Below are positions 32,960-42,059 of a stretch of 50,779 bases of DNA, piece after piece. Position 1 is the stretch's first letter. Each line of letters begins with the position of its first letter. Where the stretch lies: contig CAVCYP010000006.1 in assembly GCA_963606545.1 (NCBI GenBank), positions 1 to 50,779 of the forward strand, read 5' to 3'. The stretch is from UBA9732 sp963606545. Its GTDB lineage: Bacteria; Spirochaetota; Spirochaetia; Sphaerochaetales; Sphaerochaetaceae. Under the pieces are notes generated by a model. The model did not search any database. It was not told the DNA's origin and worked only from the letters and a program-made list of their open reading frames with translations. Position numbers and translations under genes: made by a program.

Positions 32960-34063
32960 ATGAAGAAAGCTTTAGTTATGCTTCTTGTTGCATGTTCAGT
33001 TTTCTGCTTCATTTCTTGTTCTAAGAAGGCTGCAGATACAACTACAACAACTACTACCCAAACAGCTACAACAGCCGTAACAGAAACAAAGGCTGCAGAG
33101 ACAAAGACTGCTGCTACCTACAAACTTGGTATGGGCATTTCTTTTGACGAAGGTCAGTCAACAGAGACACAGGTTGTTTATGACACAGTTTGTGCTGTTG
33201 TTGTTACAGATGCTAACGGCAAGATTGTTGCATGTCAGATTGATGATGCACAGAACAAGATGAATACAACAGAAATTGATGCTGCAAAGGAATTTAAGTC
33301 AAAGTACGAGCTTCAGTATGACTACAACATGGTCAAGTACTCAGAAGCCACCAACGAATGGTTCCAGCAGGTGGATGCATTTGAGCAGTATGTCATTGGT
33401 AAGACAGCTGATGAAGTTGCAGCTATGACAACCAGAGTCAGAGGCGCAGACGAGCCACATCCTGGTTATGTTGTTACAACAGATGAAACCCTCTTTGCTT
33501 CTTGCTCAATCCAGATTACAGAGTTCATCAAGGCCGTTGTTAAGGCTTGTAATGACGCTAAGGCAAAGACCTTCTCAACAGCTGATTCCTTCACACTTGG
33601 TATTGCAATCAACTCAACTGCTGCTGAGTCAACAGAAGCAACTGCTGATGCTGAAGGCGTTATCAAGATGTATTCAGAGTTTGCTGGTGCTGTCGTAGGT
33701 GCAGATGGCAAGATTCTTGCTGCTGTTACAGATGCAACCCAGCCACAGACCAAGGTTACAGCTGATGGTGAGATTACTGGTACCACCTTCAAGGGCACCA
33801 AGAAAGAACTTGAGTTTGACTACAACATGGTCAAATACTCAGAAGCTACCAATGAGTGGTTCCAGCAGGCTGCAGCATTTGAAGATTACTGCGCAGGCAA
33901 GACAGCTGATGAGGTTGAGAATCTCCCAACCAGAGTCAGAGGTGCTGAAGAAGCTCATCCTGGTTATGTCGTAACAACAGACGAGACCCTCTTTGCTTCC
34001 TGTTCAATTCAGATTACAGGTATGAAGGCTGTTATTGCAAAGGCTGCAAGAAACGCTAACTGA
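32960..34063 (+). CDS. Two-domain lipoprotein of the RNF operon
   Basis: A 367-aa surface lipoprotein with lipobox FISC (Cys20), then a Thr-rich linker and two tandem copies of one 150-aa domain. Each copy holds KYSEATNEWFQQ and a TRVRGA...HPGYVVTTDETLFASCSIQIT segment; the copies are nearly identical in these parts, so the duplication is recent or under strong selection. From memory, single-domain forms are common in clostridia. GGAGG at 32943-32947 and the signal peptide favour ATG 32960 over ATG 32948. Its stop lies 7 bp before the apbE start, so it belongs with RNF assembly or flavin attachment, but no function is known. Confidence 0.75.
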   Translation: MKKALVMLLVACSVFCFISCSKKAADTTTTTTTQTATTAVTETKAAETKTAATYKLGMGISFDEGQSTETQVVYDTVCAVVVTDANGKIVACQIDDAQNKMNTTEIDAAKEFKSKYELQYDYNMVKYSEATNEWFQQVDAFEQYVIGKTADEVAAMTTRVRGADEPHPGYVVTTDETLFASCSIQITEFIKAVVKACNDAKAKTFSTADSFTLGIAINSTAAESTEATADAEGVIKMYSEFAGAVVGADGKILAAVTDATQPQTKVTADGEITGTTFKGTKKELEFDYNMVKYSEATNEWFQQAAAFEDYCAGKTADEVENLPTRVRGAEEAHPGYVVTTDETLFASCSIQITGMKAVIAKAARNAN

Positions 34064-34070
34064 TTCAAAG

Positions 34071-35147
34071 ATGAATCTTGTTAAAAAGGTTATGCCAAGC
34101 ATTGGATTTGCTCTGATGCTTGGCCTTCTTTTACTTGCGACCTTAACTGGTTGCAATAAAACCACTCAAACCTCAAGTCAAAGTGCTACCAAAATAGAGC
34201 CTAGAGGAAAGGCCTATTTTGAGTTTTTTGACACTGTTTCTTACATTTATAGCTACGTTGGAGATTCTGATGAGCTATTTAATGACCGTACTGATAAGGT
34301 TGCGGACATTCTTGCTGAATACCATAAGTTATTTGATATCTACTATGAATACACTGGTATTAATAACCTTTGTACTATAAACAAGTTAGCAGGTGGTGAG
34401 CCGGTTCAAGTAGATAAGAAACTTGTGGATTTTTTACTTTACTGCAAAGATATCTACAAGCTTACAGAGGGAAAAGTTAATGTCATGATGGGCTCTGTCC
34501 TGTCCCTTTGGCATGACGCTAGAACTAGCGATTCTCCATATTTGCCACAAACATCGGTTTTGGAGGAGGCGGGAAGGCACGTGAGTCTTGACGCGTTGGA
34601 GATAGACCAAGCTAACTGCACGGTGCGCCTTACGGACCCAGAGGCGTCGCTGGATGTGGGCGCAATAGGCAAGGGTTATGCGACAGAGATGGCAGCGCGT
34701 TATCTTGAGGAGCAAAAAATTAGCGGTTATGTGCTAAACATTGGCGGTAATGTGCGCATTGTAGGCACTAAACCTAGTGGAGAAGGCTGGGTTACGGGTA
34801 TTAAAGACCCTAAGAATCCAGACTCGGCATTTGCTTTAAAGCTGAACTTAGCCAATTGCTCCTGCGTTACAAGTGGGGAGTACGAGCGCTATTTTACCGT
34901 AGACGGGGTGCGCTATTCGCACATAATTGACCCCGCTACCCTGCAGCCGGCAACGTATTTTGCGTCTGTTAGCGTGATAACCCGCGACAGTGCATATGCC
35001 GATTCTCTTTCAACTGCTCTTTTTTGTATGAGCTACGAAGAGGGCTTAGAGCTGGTTTCTAGTCTTAAAGAGGTTGAGTGTGTATGGGTTTTCCATGACG
35101 GAGAGGTTAAATATACTTCTGGCTTGGAAGCTTTGATAGTTAAGTAA
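34071..35147 (+). CDS. apbE: FAD:protein FMN transferase ApbE (lipoprotein)
   Basis: Attaches FMN by phosphoester bond to Thr residues of RnfG and RnfD. Lipobox ATLTGC places the lipidated residue at Cys28, so the enzyme acts outside the cytoplasmic membrane. The signature LDVGAIGKGYATE (residues 194-206) and YVLNIGGNVRIVG carry the Mg and FAD contacts. Length 358 aa is normal. A further upstream start (34035) lies inside the previous gene and is rejected; ATG 34071 sits 7 bases after its stop. The target sites are visible in the next genes. Confidence 0.93.
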   Translation: MNLVKKVMPSIGFALMLGLLLLATLTGCNKTTQTSSQSATKIEPRGKAYFEFFDTVSYIYSYVGDSDELFNDRTDKVADILAEYHKLFDIYYEYTGINNLCTINKLAGGEPVQVDKKLVDFLLYCKDIYKLTEGKVNVMMGSVLSLWHDARTSDSPYLPQTSVLEEAGRHVSLDALEIDQANCTVRLTDPEASLDVGAIGKGYATEMAARYLEEQKISGYVLNIGGNVRIVGTKPSGEGWVTGIKDPKNPDSAFALKLNLANCSCVTSGEYERYFTVDGVRYSHIIDPATLQPATYFASVSVITRDSAYADSLSTALFCMSYEEGLELVSSLKEVECVWVFHDGEVKYTSGLEALIVK

Positions 35148-35168
35148 TTTTATTTAGGAGGGCGTTGG

Positions 35169-36461
35169 ATGCTTTTCAAAAAAAAGATATCGTCTGTGCA
35201 TGTGCCTCATTGCAAGAGCACGCAGGATATGCATTCAGTTGTTGTTCCTGCACCGGAATCTGTCACAATTCCAACTCTGATGCATTCTGGCGTTCCAGCA
35301 GTTCCAATTGTTGCTGTTGGAGATCATGTCTATGTTGGACAGATGATTGCAAAAGAGGGAGAAGGAAGGGTTTCTTCTCCAGTTCATGCTTCAGTTTCTG
35401 GACAGGTTACCGCTGTAAGTGAAAAATCTATTTCTATTAAGAGTGATGGCAAGATGGAAATAGATCCTGAAATGAAGGCTCCAAAGCTTGAGACTCTGGA
35501 GGATTTTCTTACAGGATGTAGGTTATCGGGCATTGTTGGTCTTGGTGGAGCTGCATATCCTCTGCATGGCAAGTGGGAAGCTCTGAGAAAGAACAAGATT
35601 GATACTATTCTTATCAATGGTGCTGAATGTGAACCTTATTGCACTGCAGACAACCGCACAATGGTTGAGGATGCAGAGCATATTAAAATGGGTATTGAGA
35701 TTCTCAAAAAATTCTCTGGTGCTCAAAAATATGTCATTGGCATTGAAGAAAATAAGCCTGAAGCTATCTCTCATTTGACTGAGGTCTTCAAAGAGGATCC
35801 CGCCGTTGAGGTTAAGCCTCTTAAGAGTGTTTATCCACAGGGCGCTAAGCAGGTGCTGCTTTGGAATGCAACCGGTAAGGTCGTTGCTGCTGGTCAGCGT
35901 CTTGCCTCTTTAGGGGTTATCATTACAAACGTTACAACCTTGGCTAAGATGGCTAGATATTTTGAAACAGGTATGCCACTTGTTGATAAGTGTATTTCTG
36001 TCGACGGTTCAGCTGTTGCAAATCCAAAGAACCTTATTGTTCCAATTGGAACTAGCATGGAATACTGCTTTGAGCAGTGTGGTGGCTTTAAGAGTCAGCC
36101 AGGCCGTGTTCTGGATGGTGGCCCAATGATGGGCAAGGCCGTTGCTTCTTTGGAGGAACCTGTTGTTAAGGCAACTAGTGCTCTTGTTGCCATGGATCTT
36201 AAAGATTCGGTTGTAGTTGAGCCTACTGCTTGTCTTCACTGTGGAAAGTGCGTGGAAGCTTGTCCTTTGAACCTCAATCCTGTTGCTTTTGCTAGAGCCT
36301 TGGATTTGGAGGATGAGGACAAGAAGGAAGCAATTCTTAAGAAAGAAGATGTTGCTCAGTGTATGGAATGTGGTTGCTGTGCTTTTGTTTGCCCTGCCCA
36401 CAGACCTCTTGTTGCAAACAACAGAGAAGCAAAGAAATTCATGAGAGGGAGGAGAAAGTAA
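35169..36461 (+). CDS. rnfC: RNF complex subunit RnfC
   Basis: The peripheral NADH-side subunit of the RNF ferredoxin:NAD oxidoreductase. It has the Rossmann segment SGIVGLGGAAYP and INGAECEPYCTAD, a SLBB-like middle domain, and two [4Fe-4S] motifs: Cys355, 358, 361, 365 and Cys398, 401, 404, 408. Length 430 aa is usual. The stop shares one base with the rnfD start (TAATG). Confidence 0.95.
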   Translation: MLFKKKISSVHVPHCKSTQDMHSVVVPAPESVTIPTLMHSGVPAVPIVAVGDHVYVGQMIAKEGEGRVSSPVHASVSGQVTAVSEKSISIKSDGKMEIDPEMKAPKLETLEDFLTGCRLSGIVGLGGAAYPLHGKWEALRKNKIDTILINGAECEPYCTADNRTMVEDAEHIKMGIEILKKFSGAQKYVIGIEENKPEAISHLTEVFKEDPAVEVKPLKSVYPQGAKQVLLWNATGKVVAAGQRLASLGVIITNVTTLAKMARYFETGMPLVDKCISVDGSAVANPKNLIVPIGTSMEYCFEQCGGFKSQPGRVLDGGPMMGKAVASLEEPVVKATSALVAMDLKDSVVVEPTACLHCGKCVEACPLNLNPVAFARALDLEDEDKKEAILKKEDVAQCMECGCCAFVCPAHRPLVANNREAKKFMRGRRK

Positions 36462-37417
36462 TGGAACATTATGATTTGATTACTGTTTCATCCCCGCATT
36501 TCCACGATAACAGTTCAAGTCGTAGGATAATGCTGGATGTTATCATTGCCCTTTTGCCTGCCGTAATTGCCAGTGTGGTGATATTTGGAATTAAATCGGT
36601 TTGGCTTATTGCTACCTGCGTTGTTTGCGCAGTGGCTGCAGAGTGGATTTTTGATTTGTGTACCAAGAAAAAGTGCACAATTGGGGATCTTTCTGCCGTG
36701 GTTACAGGCCTTCTTTTGGCTTTGAACTTAGGAACAGAGGTTTCTTTGTATGAAGCTGCCGTTGGTTCTGTCTTTGCCATTGTCTTTGTTAAGTGCATCT
36801 TTGGTGGACTTGGAAAGAACTTTGCAAACCCAGCAATTACCGGTCGTGTCTTTATGATTATGGCTTTTGGTTCTGTTGCAACCTTTGTGAACCCACAGGG
36901 CGTTGAGCTTGCTTCAAGTGCAACACCACTTGCGGTTTTGGCTTCAAATGCAGCTTCAAATTCAATGGAAAATCTTCCCTCTTTGAGTCAGATGCTTTTA
37001 GGTCTTCACGGGGGTACAATTGGTGAAACTTGTATTGTTGCATTAATTCTTGGCTGGATTTATCTTTCTGTTAGAAAAGTAATTAAGTGGTATGTACCAG
37101 CTTGCTTTATTGCTACAGTATTTGTTTTGTTCCTTGTTGTAACAGGATCTCCAGTCTATGCTTTCTATGAGATTATCTCTGGAGGACTTTTCCTTGGTGC
37201 AATCTTCATGGCAACGGACTATGTAACAACTCCTATCACAGTTAAAGGTAAGTGCCTCTTCTGTGTTGGTTGTGGAATTATTACTTTCATTATCAGAAGA
37301 TATTGTTCACTTCCAGAAGGTGTTTCTTTCTCAATTCTAATTATGAATATCCTTACTCCATTTGTTGAAAAGCTTACTCATAACGTTCCACTTGGAGGGT
37401 CTAACAATGGCAAATAA
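36461..37417 (+). CDS. rnfD: RNF complex subunit RnfD
   Basis: A 318-aa integral membrane subunit with about nine hydrophobic helices that carries covalent FMN. The expected flavinylation Thr is Thr155 in ASSATPLAVLA, aligned with SGATPL of other RnfD proteins. The GGTIGETCIVALILG loop and ATDYVTTPI segment also match. The start is ATG 36461, overlapping rnfC by one base. Confidence 0.94.
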   Translation: MEHYDLITVSSPHFHDNSSSRRIMLDVIIALLPAVIASVVIFGIKSVWLIATCVVCAVAAEWIFDLCTKKKCTIGDLSAVVTGLLLALNLGTEVSLYEAAVGSVFAIVFVKCIFGGLGKNFANPAITGRVFMIMAFGSVATFVNPQGVELASSATPLAVLASNAASNSMENLPSLSQMLLGLHGGTIGETCIVALILGWIYLSVRKVIKWYVPACFIATVFVLFLVVTGSPVYAFYEIISGGLFLGAIFMATDYVTTPITVKGKCLFCVGCGIITFIIRRYCSLPEGVSFSILIMNILTPFVEKLTHNVPLGGSNNGK

Positions 37418-38657
37418 TAAATCTCTTCAAGCTGTTATTCTTGTTGTTGTTTTTGTTGTGATGTGCGCTTTGGTTTTGGTTTTTAACGGCTTTACAGCTC
37501 CTTTGATTGAGGCTAACGCACAAGGTGCTGAACTTGAGCCTTTGTATGCAGTACTTCCTGAAGCAACTGGCTTTGAAAAACTTGAGCTTACTGGTGCAGA
37601 TACAATTTCTAGTGTTTGGAAAGAAACCAGCGGCCAAGGATATGTTGTCAGATGTGCAACTAATAAAGGTTACACAGGAGACTTCATTGAACTTACTGTT
37701 GCAATTTCTTCTGATGGAAAGATTAGTGGTATCTCCCTTGATGCCTATCCAGAGACAAAAGACTTTGGTCAGGATACCTATCCACAAACCTTTATTGGTC
37801 AAAATTCTACTTTGGCAGACACCGCTATTGTTGCTGGTGTTACTTATTCTTCAAGTGCTTTCCGCAACGCAGTTTCAGATGCTTTTGAAGTTTTGATTTC
37901 CAACAATCTCATTAAGGCTGGCGTTAAGGATGCAAGCCAAGTTATCTCAGAGATGCTTCCAGTTGTCTTTAAGACAGCAGCTAATCCTTCTGGTATTGCT
38001 CAAGTGGAGGAATTTAAGTCCTCTGTTGCTGGAGTTAAGAACGCATGGAAGACCAATAATGGGGTAGGTGTGGCCTACTGGTATGCTAGTGATGCTGACT
38101 ATCTTGTAATCTTTAACGTATCCTTGGATGCTAGAGTTTATAACCTTGAAAGCGTAGATGTAACTAGTAGCTTTGATGCTGCTGTTCTTTCTTCTCTTTC
38201 TGCTGAGGCTTCTGGCAAGATGTCTAAGGTGGCTTCTAAGGATGAAAAGAAGGTTGCAAAGCTGGTTCCAAGTGACTCTGTTTTGACTGCTATGGACATT
38301 GGCAATGTCTTTAACAGCGTTTCAACTCTGTTTAAAGCTGAAAGCGCTGAGGGTACTTACTACTGCTACACCTGCCGTCCATACGGTTTCTCCAACGAAA
38401 CAATGACAATGTACGTAATCCTTGACCAGAGCGGTAAAATTTACTCTTTCAATGCCTCTGAGCTTATCATTGAGGCCGAGTACTTTAGCGGTTATAGTCT
38501 TGAGCCTAGCTCTTATAAGGCTGGATTTGTTGGCTTGGATTCTTCTTGGACTGGCTCTGAGGCAGTTATCTCTGGCGCAACCATGACAACTCAGGCTGTC
38601 AAGTGTGCAATTGATGATGCCTTTGAAGCTTTTGCAACAATGGGAGGTAATAACTGA
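37407..38657 (+). CDS. rnfG: RnfG-like protein with two FMN-binding domains
   Basis: A membrane-anchored periplasmic subunit that holds covalent FMN. An N-terminal helix (residues 7-30) is followed by two FMN-binding modules. The first ends with AGVTYSSSAFRNAV (Thr146), the second with SGATMTTQAVKCAI (Thr392), so both keep the Thr of the SGATxTT flavinylation motif. Typical RnfG has one module and about 200 aa; this one has 417. The start is ATG 37407 (GGAGGG upstream). It lies between rnfD and rnfE as expected. Confidence 0.9.
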   Translation: MANNKSLQAVILVVVFVVMCALVLVFNGFTAPLIEANAQGAELEPLYAVLPEATGFEKLELTGADTISSVWKETSGQGYVVRCATNKGYTGDFIELTVAISSDGKISGISLDAYPETKDFGQDTYPQTFIGQNSTLADTAIVAGVTYSSSAFRNAVSDAFEVLISNNLIKAGVKDASQVISEMLPVVFKTAANPSGIAQVEEFKSSVAGVKNAWKTNNGVGVAYWYASDADYLVIFNVSLDARVYNLESVDVTSSFDAAVLSSLSAEASGKMSKVASKDEKKVAKLVPSDSVLTAMDIGNVFNSVSTLFKAESAEGTYYCYTCRPYGFSNETMTMYVILDQSGKIYSFNASELIIEAEYFSGYSLEPSSYKAGFVGLDSSWTGSEAVISGATMTTQAVKCAIDDAFEAFATMGGNN

Positions 38658-39262
38658 TGGAAAAAGATTATTTGAAATCCTTTTTATCTAACAATCCTGT
38701 TTTGATTCTGTTCTTGGCTGCCTGCCCAGCTCTTGCTGGTACAACAAATGTCATTTCAGGACTTGTCTTAGCCTGTGCTGTTTTCTGCATTTTGGTGCTG
38801 TCCTCTTTGGTTATGGCTCTCCTTGGAAAGATTACCATGAGCTTTGTAAGACTTGCTTTGTCGGTAATAGTTACAGCTGGTTTTGCAACAATTGCTAACA
38901 TGCTCATTGCTGCTTTCCTTCCAAGTGCAAGCTCAACTTTGGGCATTTATGTAGTTCTCTGTGCTCTTAATGCCATGTTGGTTCTTAAGGGAACTGTTGC
39001 TTCTGATTCTTCAGTTGGAGAGGCTCTGAAGAACGCAGTCATCTGTGGTCTTGAGTTTGCTCTTCTTGTTGTTGTCATGGCAATTATCAGAGAAACTTTA
39101 GGCCTTGGTACCTTTGCGGGCCACAAGGTAGCTTTCTTATCAAGTCTTGTAATTCCTATCCTTGCAAAGAATTCTGGTGCATATATTGTATTTGCAATTC
39201 TTTTAGCTGTTGCTGGATGCTTCAAGTGCACGTCTAATGAAGACAATAAGGAGGCAAAGTGA
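38657..39262 (+). CDS. rnfE: RNF complex subunit RnfE
   Basis: A 201-aa membrane subunit with six hydrophobic helices, part of the RNF core. The N-terminus LSNNPVLILFLAACPALAGTT fits the RnfE/NqrD pattern. The start shares the last base of the rnfG stop codon, and the end overlaps the rnfA start by one base. Confidence 0.93.
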   Translation: MEKDYLKSFLSNNPVLILFLAACPALAGTTNVISGLVLACAVFCILVLSSLVMALLGKITMSFVRLALSVIVTAGFATIANMLIAAFLPSASSTLGIYVVLCALNAMLVLKGTVASDSSVGEALKNAVICGLEFALLVVVMAIIRETLGLGTFAGHKVAFLSSLVIPILAKNSGAYIVFAILLAVAGCFKCTSNEDNKEAK

Positions 39263-39816
39263 TGAGTATTAAAGAAGTTTTTGCTGTTATGTTTGCCTGC
39301 ATTCTTGCAAATAACTATGTTTTAGCTAATTTCATGGGGGTTGAAGCACTTGCTTCTGACCTTTCTAAAACTTGGAAATCCATGGCCTTCAAGGGACTTT
39401 ATGTGACTTTAACAATTCTTATTGTTTCAATTGAAGCTTGGATTTGGAATTGCTACAGCACAACAAGTGCAGGTTCTGCTCTTACAATCATGGTTCTTTC
39501 TGTTCTTGTTCTTGCAAACTCTATGTTCCTTGGTAATCTGTTCAAGAAAGCAATAGGGGAAAGTTCTTTTGACATTCCTGCAGCTTTGAACAGTGTTGTG
39601 CTTGGCGCTTGCTTAGTAAATGCAAACGAAGGTTATTCACTTTTGGCTTGTATTTTTGCAGGGCTTGGAGTTGGAGTTGGTTATACTCTTGTTACTTTTG
39701 TCATGGCAGGTCTTATGGAAAGAGTCAACATGAAGTACGTTCCAAAGGCTTGGAGAGGCCTTCCAATTCTGGTGGCAACGCTTGCAATTGTTTCACTTGT
39801 TATTTTTGCTTTCTAA
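39262..39816 (+). CDS. rnfA: RNF complex subunit RnfA
   Basis: A 184-aa membrane subunit with six helices. The start ILANNYVLANFMGVEALA matches the RnfA/NqrE half-helix motif, although it differs from typical RnfA at several positions. AAGGAGG at 39248-39254 sets ATG 39262, not the GTG three bases upstream. It is the last RNF gene here; rnfB would normally follow. Confidence 0.93.
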   Translation: MSIKEVFAVMFACILANNYVLANFMGVEALASDLSKTWKSMAFKGLYVTLTILIVSIEAWIWNCYSTTSAGSALTIMVLSVLVLANSMFLGNLFKKAIGESSFDIPAALNSVVLGACLVNANEGYSLLACIFAGLGVGVGYTLVTFVMAGLMERVNMKYVPKAWRGLPILVATLAIVSLVIFAF

Positions 39817-39831
39817 GCTGGCTTTTGGGCT

Positions 39832-40224
39832 ATGAAAGTAAGTAACAACTACGTTAAATCTGAAAAAAAAGGCAGGGTCCTGAGGGACTCTTGCCTTATT
39901 TTGTTTTTTCTCCTGCTTTCGTTGATTTTAATTTTTGTAGTCAAGAGTTCACAAAAAGTTGGAGGTCAGGTAGTTGTTGCCGTAAATGGCTTTGAAATTG
40001 GCAAATATTCTTTGGCCCTTGATGGTCAGTATTCGCTTAATAATGGGTCAAATATCTTAATTATTGAAAATGGCAGAGCAAAGATGATAGATGCCAATTG
40101 CCCAGATAAACTCTGTGTCAAAGAGGGCTGGGTGAAGTACACCGGCCAGTGCATTACCTGCCTGCCAAACAAACTTACAGTCACCGTTATAGGTGGCGAT
40201 GCTTCTGTTGAAATTGTAATATAA
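39832..40224 (+). CDS. NusG domain II-containing membrane-anchored protein
   Basis: A 130-aa protein: one transmembrane helix (residues 24-42) and then an extracytoplasmic NusG_II domain. It has the characteristic cysteines CPDKLCVKEGWVKYTGQCITCLPNKL. Such proteins occur beside RNF, ApbE and Gx-transporter genes in anaerobes, and the same order is seen here. The function is unknown. Confidence 0.8.
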   Translation: MKVSNNYVKSEKKGRVLRDSCLILFFLLLSLILIFVVKSSQKVGGQVVVAVNGFEIGKYSLALDGQYSLNNGSNILIIENGRAKMIDANCPDKLCVKEGWVKYTGQCITCLPNKLTVTVIGGDASVEIVI

Positions 40225-40238
40225 ATAGGGGTAGCTTG

Positions 40239-40766
40239 ATGGAGACACGTAAGGTTTCGTACATGGGGCTACTGATTGCCCTAGCTTTGGTACTCTCGTA
40301 CCTTGAAGCTCAAATTCCGGCGTTCGTGGCCATTCCTGGTATCAAAGTAGGGCTAGCCAACATTGTAGTGGTCTTTGCACTTTATAAGTTTGGAGTAAAA
40401 GAATCCCTGCTTATTTCTATATTCAGAGTGTTGCTTTCTGCTTTGATGTTTGGCTCCGTGATGAGCTTAGCTTATTCTGCTGCAGGCGCGTTTTTGAGCC
40501 TTCTTGGCATGATAATTCTTAAAAAGGTACGGCTGTTCAGTTGCGTTGCCGTCAGCGTAGTAGGTGGCGTTTTACACAACCTAGGGCAAATTTTAACTGC
40601 ATGTCTTGTTTTAGAGACCAATGTGGTGGTTTATTATTTGCCTTTTCTCATTTTAAGCGGTACAATTGCGGGCGTTGTGGTTGGTCTTGTTGCAGCGTTG
40701 GTGCTAAAAAGACTAGGCACCAATGAAGAAGCAAACAAAAATGAGGTTAAAGATGAACAAAGATAA
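40239..40766 (+). CDS. Gx-type transporter / heptaprenyl diphosphate synthase component I-like membrane protein
   Basis: A 175-aa protein with five to six hydrophobic helices. GIKVGLANIVVVFALYKFG and GGVLHNLGQI are the conserved segments of the Gx transporter family, which resembles ECF S-components. An upstream TTG at 40236 is rejected in favour of ATG 40239. Three genes further on lies an ECF A-T-A module, so this protein is a candidate substrate-binding S-component. The annotation as an isoprenoid synthase subunit is historical. Confidence 0.78.
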   Translation: METRKVSYMGLLIALALVLSYLEAQIPAFVAIPGIKVGLANIVVVFALYKFGVKESLLISIFRVLLSALMFGSVMSLAYSAAGAFLSLLGMIILKKVRLFSCVAVSVVGGVLHNLGQILTACLVLETNVVVYYLPFLILSGTIAGVVVGLVAALVLKRLGTNEEANKNEVKDEQR

Positions 40767-41220
40767 AGTTAAGAAGGCTGTTATGACCGGGGTTCAAGGA
40801 GATGAAAACTTTTCCCCTAATTTTTTTGAGACTCAAGGAAAATTAGGAACAATTCAAAAGTTAATCCACTGGGTTACCACGGTAATTCAGCTTCTAATTT
40901 CAATTTTACTTGTTGCTGGCATTGTTGTTTCCTTCTGCCACGTGCCAAGCTATATGACAGATATCTGGTACACTACAGAAAGTTGCCTGCTACCTCTGAT
41001 TAATTATGTGGCTCTTGTCACTATTGCAGTGGAGTTTATTCATGTCCTCAATAGCCAGAACCTAGAAAGCGTAATTGAAATTCTCATGCTTGCTTTAGTT
41101 CGTGAACTTGTTATCAAAGAATGGTCTATGATTGAACTATTCTTTGGCGTTCTGTGCATTGGTGGGCTGTTTGCCATCAAAAAGTGGCTAATTTCTAAGA
41201 CAACTGCCAAGGAAAATTAA
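40753..41220 (+). CDS. PsiE-like membrane protein
   Basis: A 155-aa protein with four hydrophobic helices (about residues 40-62, 70-95, 105-122 and 130-147). ATG 40753 is chosen because ATGAGG lies six bases upstream, and it overlaps the Gx gene by 14 nt; earlier starts at 40723 and 40741 are possible. The fold resembles phosphate-starvation-inducible PsiE. Whether it belongs to the RNF operon or to the ECF genes 2 bp downstream is unclear. Confidence 0.55.
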   Translation: MNKDKVKKAVMTGVQGDENFSPNFFETQGKLGTIQKLIHWVTTVIQLLISILLVAGIVVSFCHVPSYMTDIWYTTESCLLPLINYVALVTIAVEFIHVLNSQNLESVIEILMLALVRELVIKEWSMIELFFGVLCIGGLFAIKKWLISKTTAKEN

Positions 41221-41222
41221 GC

Positions 41223-42059
41223 ATGCTTAAGCTGGACAACGTCACCTTCACATATCCAAATAGTTGCTCCAGCGCGCTAAAATCTGTCAGCTTAACCCTC
41301 CAAGAAGGCTCTTTTACCGCCGTCTTGGGCGCCAACGGCAGCGGCAAGTCAACCTTAGCCAAACTCCTAAATGCAATCCTATGCCCAACTGCCGGCTCTG
41401 TTCTAATTGATGGCCTAGATTCGCGTTCTAAGCCCAATCTTTACGCCATCCGCTCCAAAGTAGGCATTGTTTTTCAAAATCCCGATACTCAAATTATCTG
41501 TGACACAGTAGAAGATGAGCTTGCCTTTGGCTTGGAAAATATGGGCCTTGGAATAGCTGAAATGCAAAACAGAATTGACTGTGCTTTAAAGCTTACAGGT
41601 CTTGCTCCTTTAAGAAATCTCAATCCTCAGCGGCTCTCTGGCGGCCAAAAGCAGATGGTCTGCATTGCAAGTGTTCTTGCCATGCAACCTAAGTATCTAG
41701 TGTTGGATGAAGCCACTTCAATGTTGGATCCTCAAGGCCGTAAAATGGTTTTAGACTTTGTTAATCAACTTCACAACTCACTAAAACTTTCCGTAATCAT
41801 GATTACTCACAGCGTTGAAGAATGTGTAAATGCAGATAAAGTTGTTGTTCTAAACCAGGGGAGTGTTAATTTTGAAGGAAGTATAGAAGAGTTATTTAGT
41901 TCTGAACTTTTTGCAACTTCTTCGCTTTCTTTTCCTCTTGTAAATAAGCTTACACAACTTCTTATTTCAAAAGGAATTAAACTTCCTTCTACTGTTTTAA
42001 CTATTGAGGAATTCTGTCAGGCCTATGAGAAATTAAGGGGTGAAAAGAATCATGCTTAA
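41223..42059 (+). CDS. ecfA1: ECF transporter ATPase EcfA1
   Basis: An ATPase of an energy-coupling factor importer for vitamins or metals. Walker A GANGSGKST, Q-loop region GIVFQNPDTQI (a mark of EcfA), signature RLSGGQKQ and Walker B YLVLDEA are present. Length 278 aa is typical. It starts 2 bp after the PsiE-like gene and overlaps ecfT. Confidence 0.92.
   Translation: MLKLDNVTFTYPNSCSSALKSVSLTLQEGSFTAVLGANGSGKSTLAKLLNAILCPTAGSVLIDGLDSRSKPNLYAIRSKVGIVFQNPDTQIICDTVEDELAFGLENMGLGIAEMQNRIDCALKLTGLAPLRNLNPQRLSGGQKQMVCIASVLAMQPKYLVLDEATSMLDPQGRKMVLDFVNQLHNSLKLSVIMITHSVEECVNADKVVVLNQGSVNFEGSIEELFSSELFATSSLSFPLVNKLTQLLISKGIKLPSTVLTIEEFCQAYEKLRGEKNHA

Noticed and set aside
37407..38657. RnfG length as a frameshift or gene fusion artefact
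   Set aside because: The frame is open throughout, both halves have full FMN-motif ends and there is no internal start or stop, so it is treated as one real protein.
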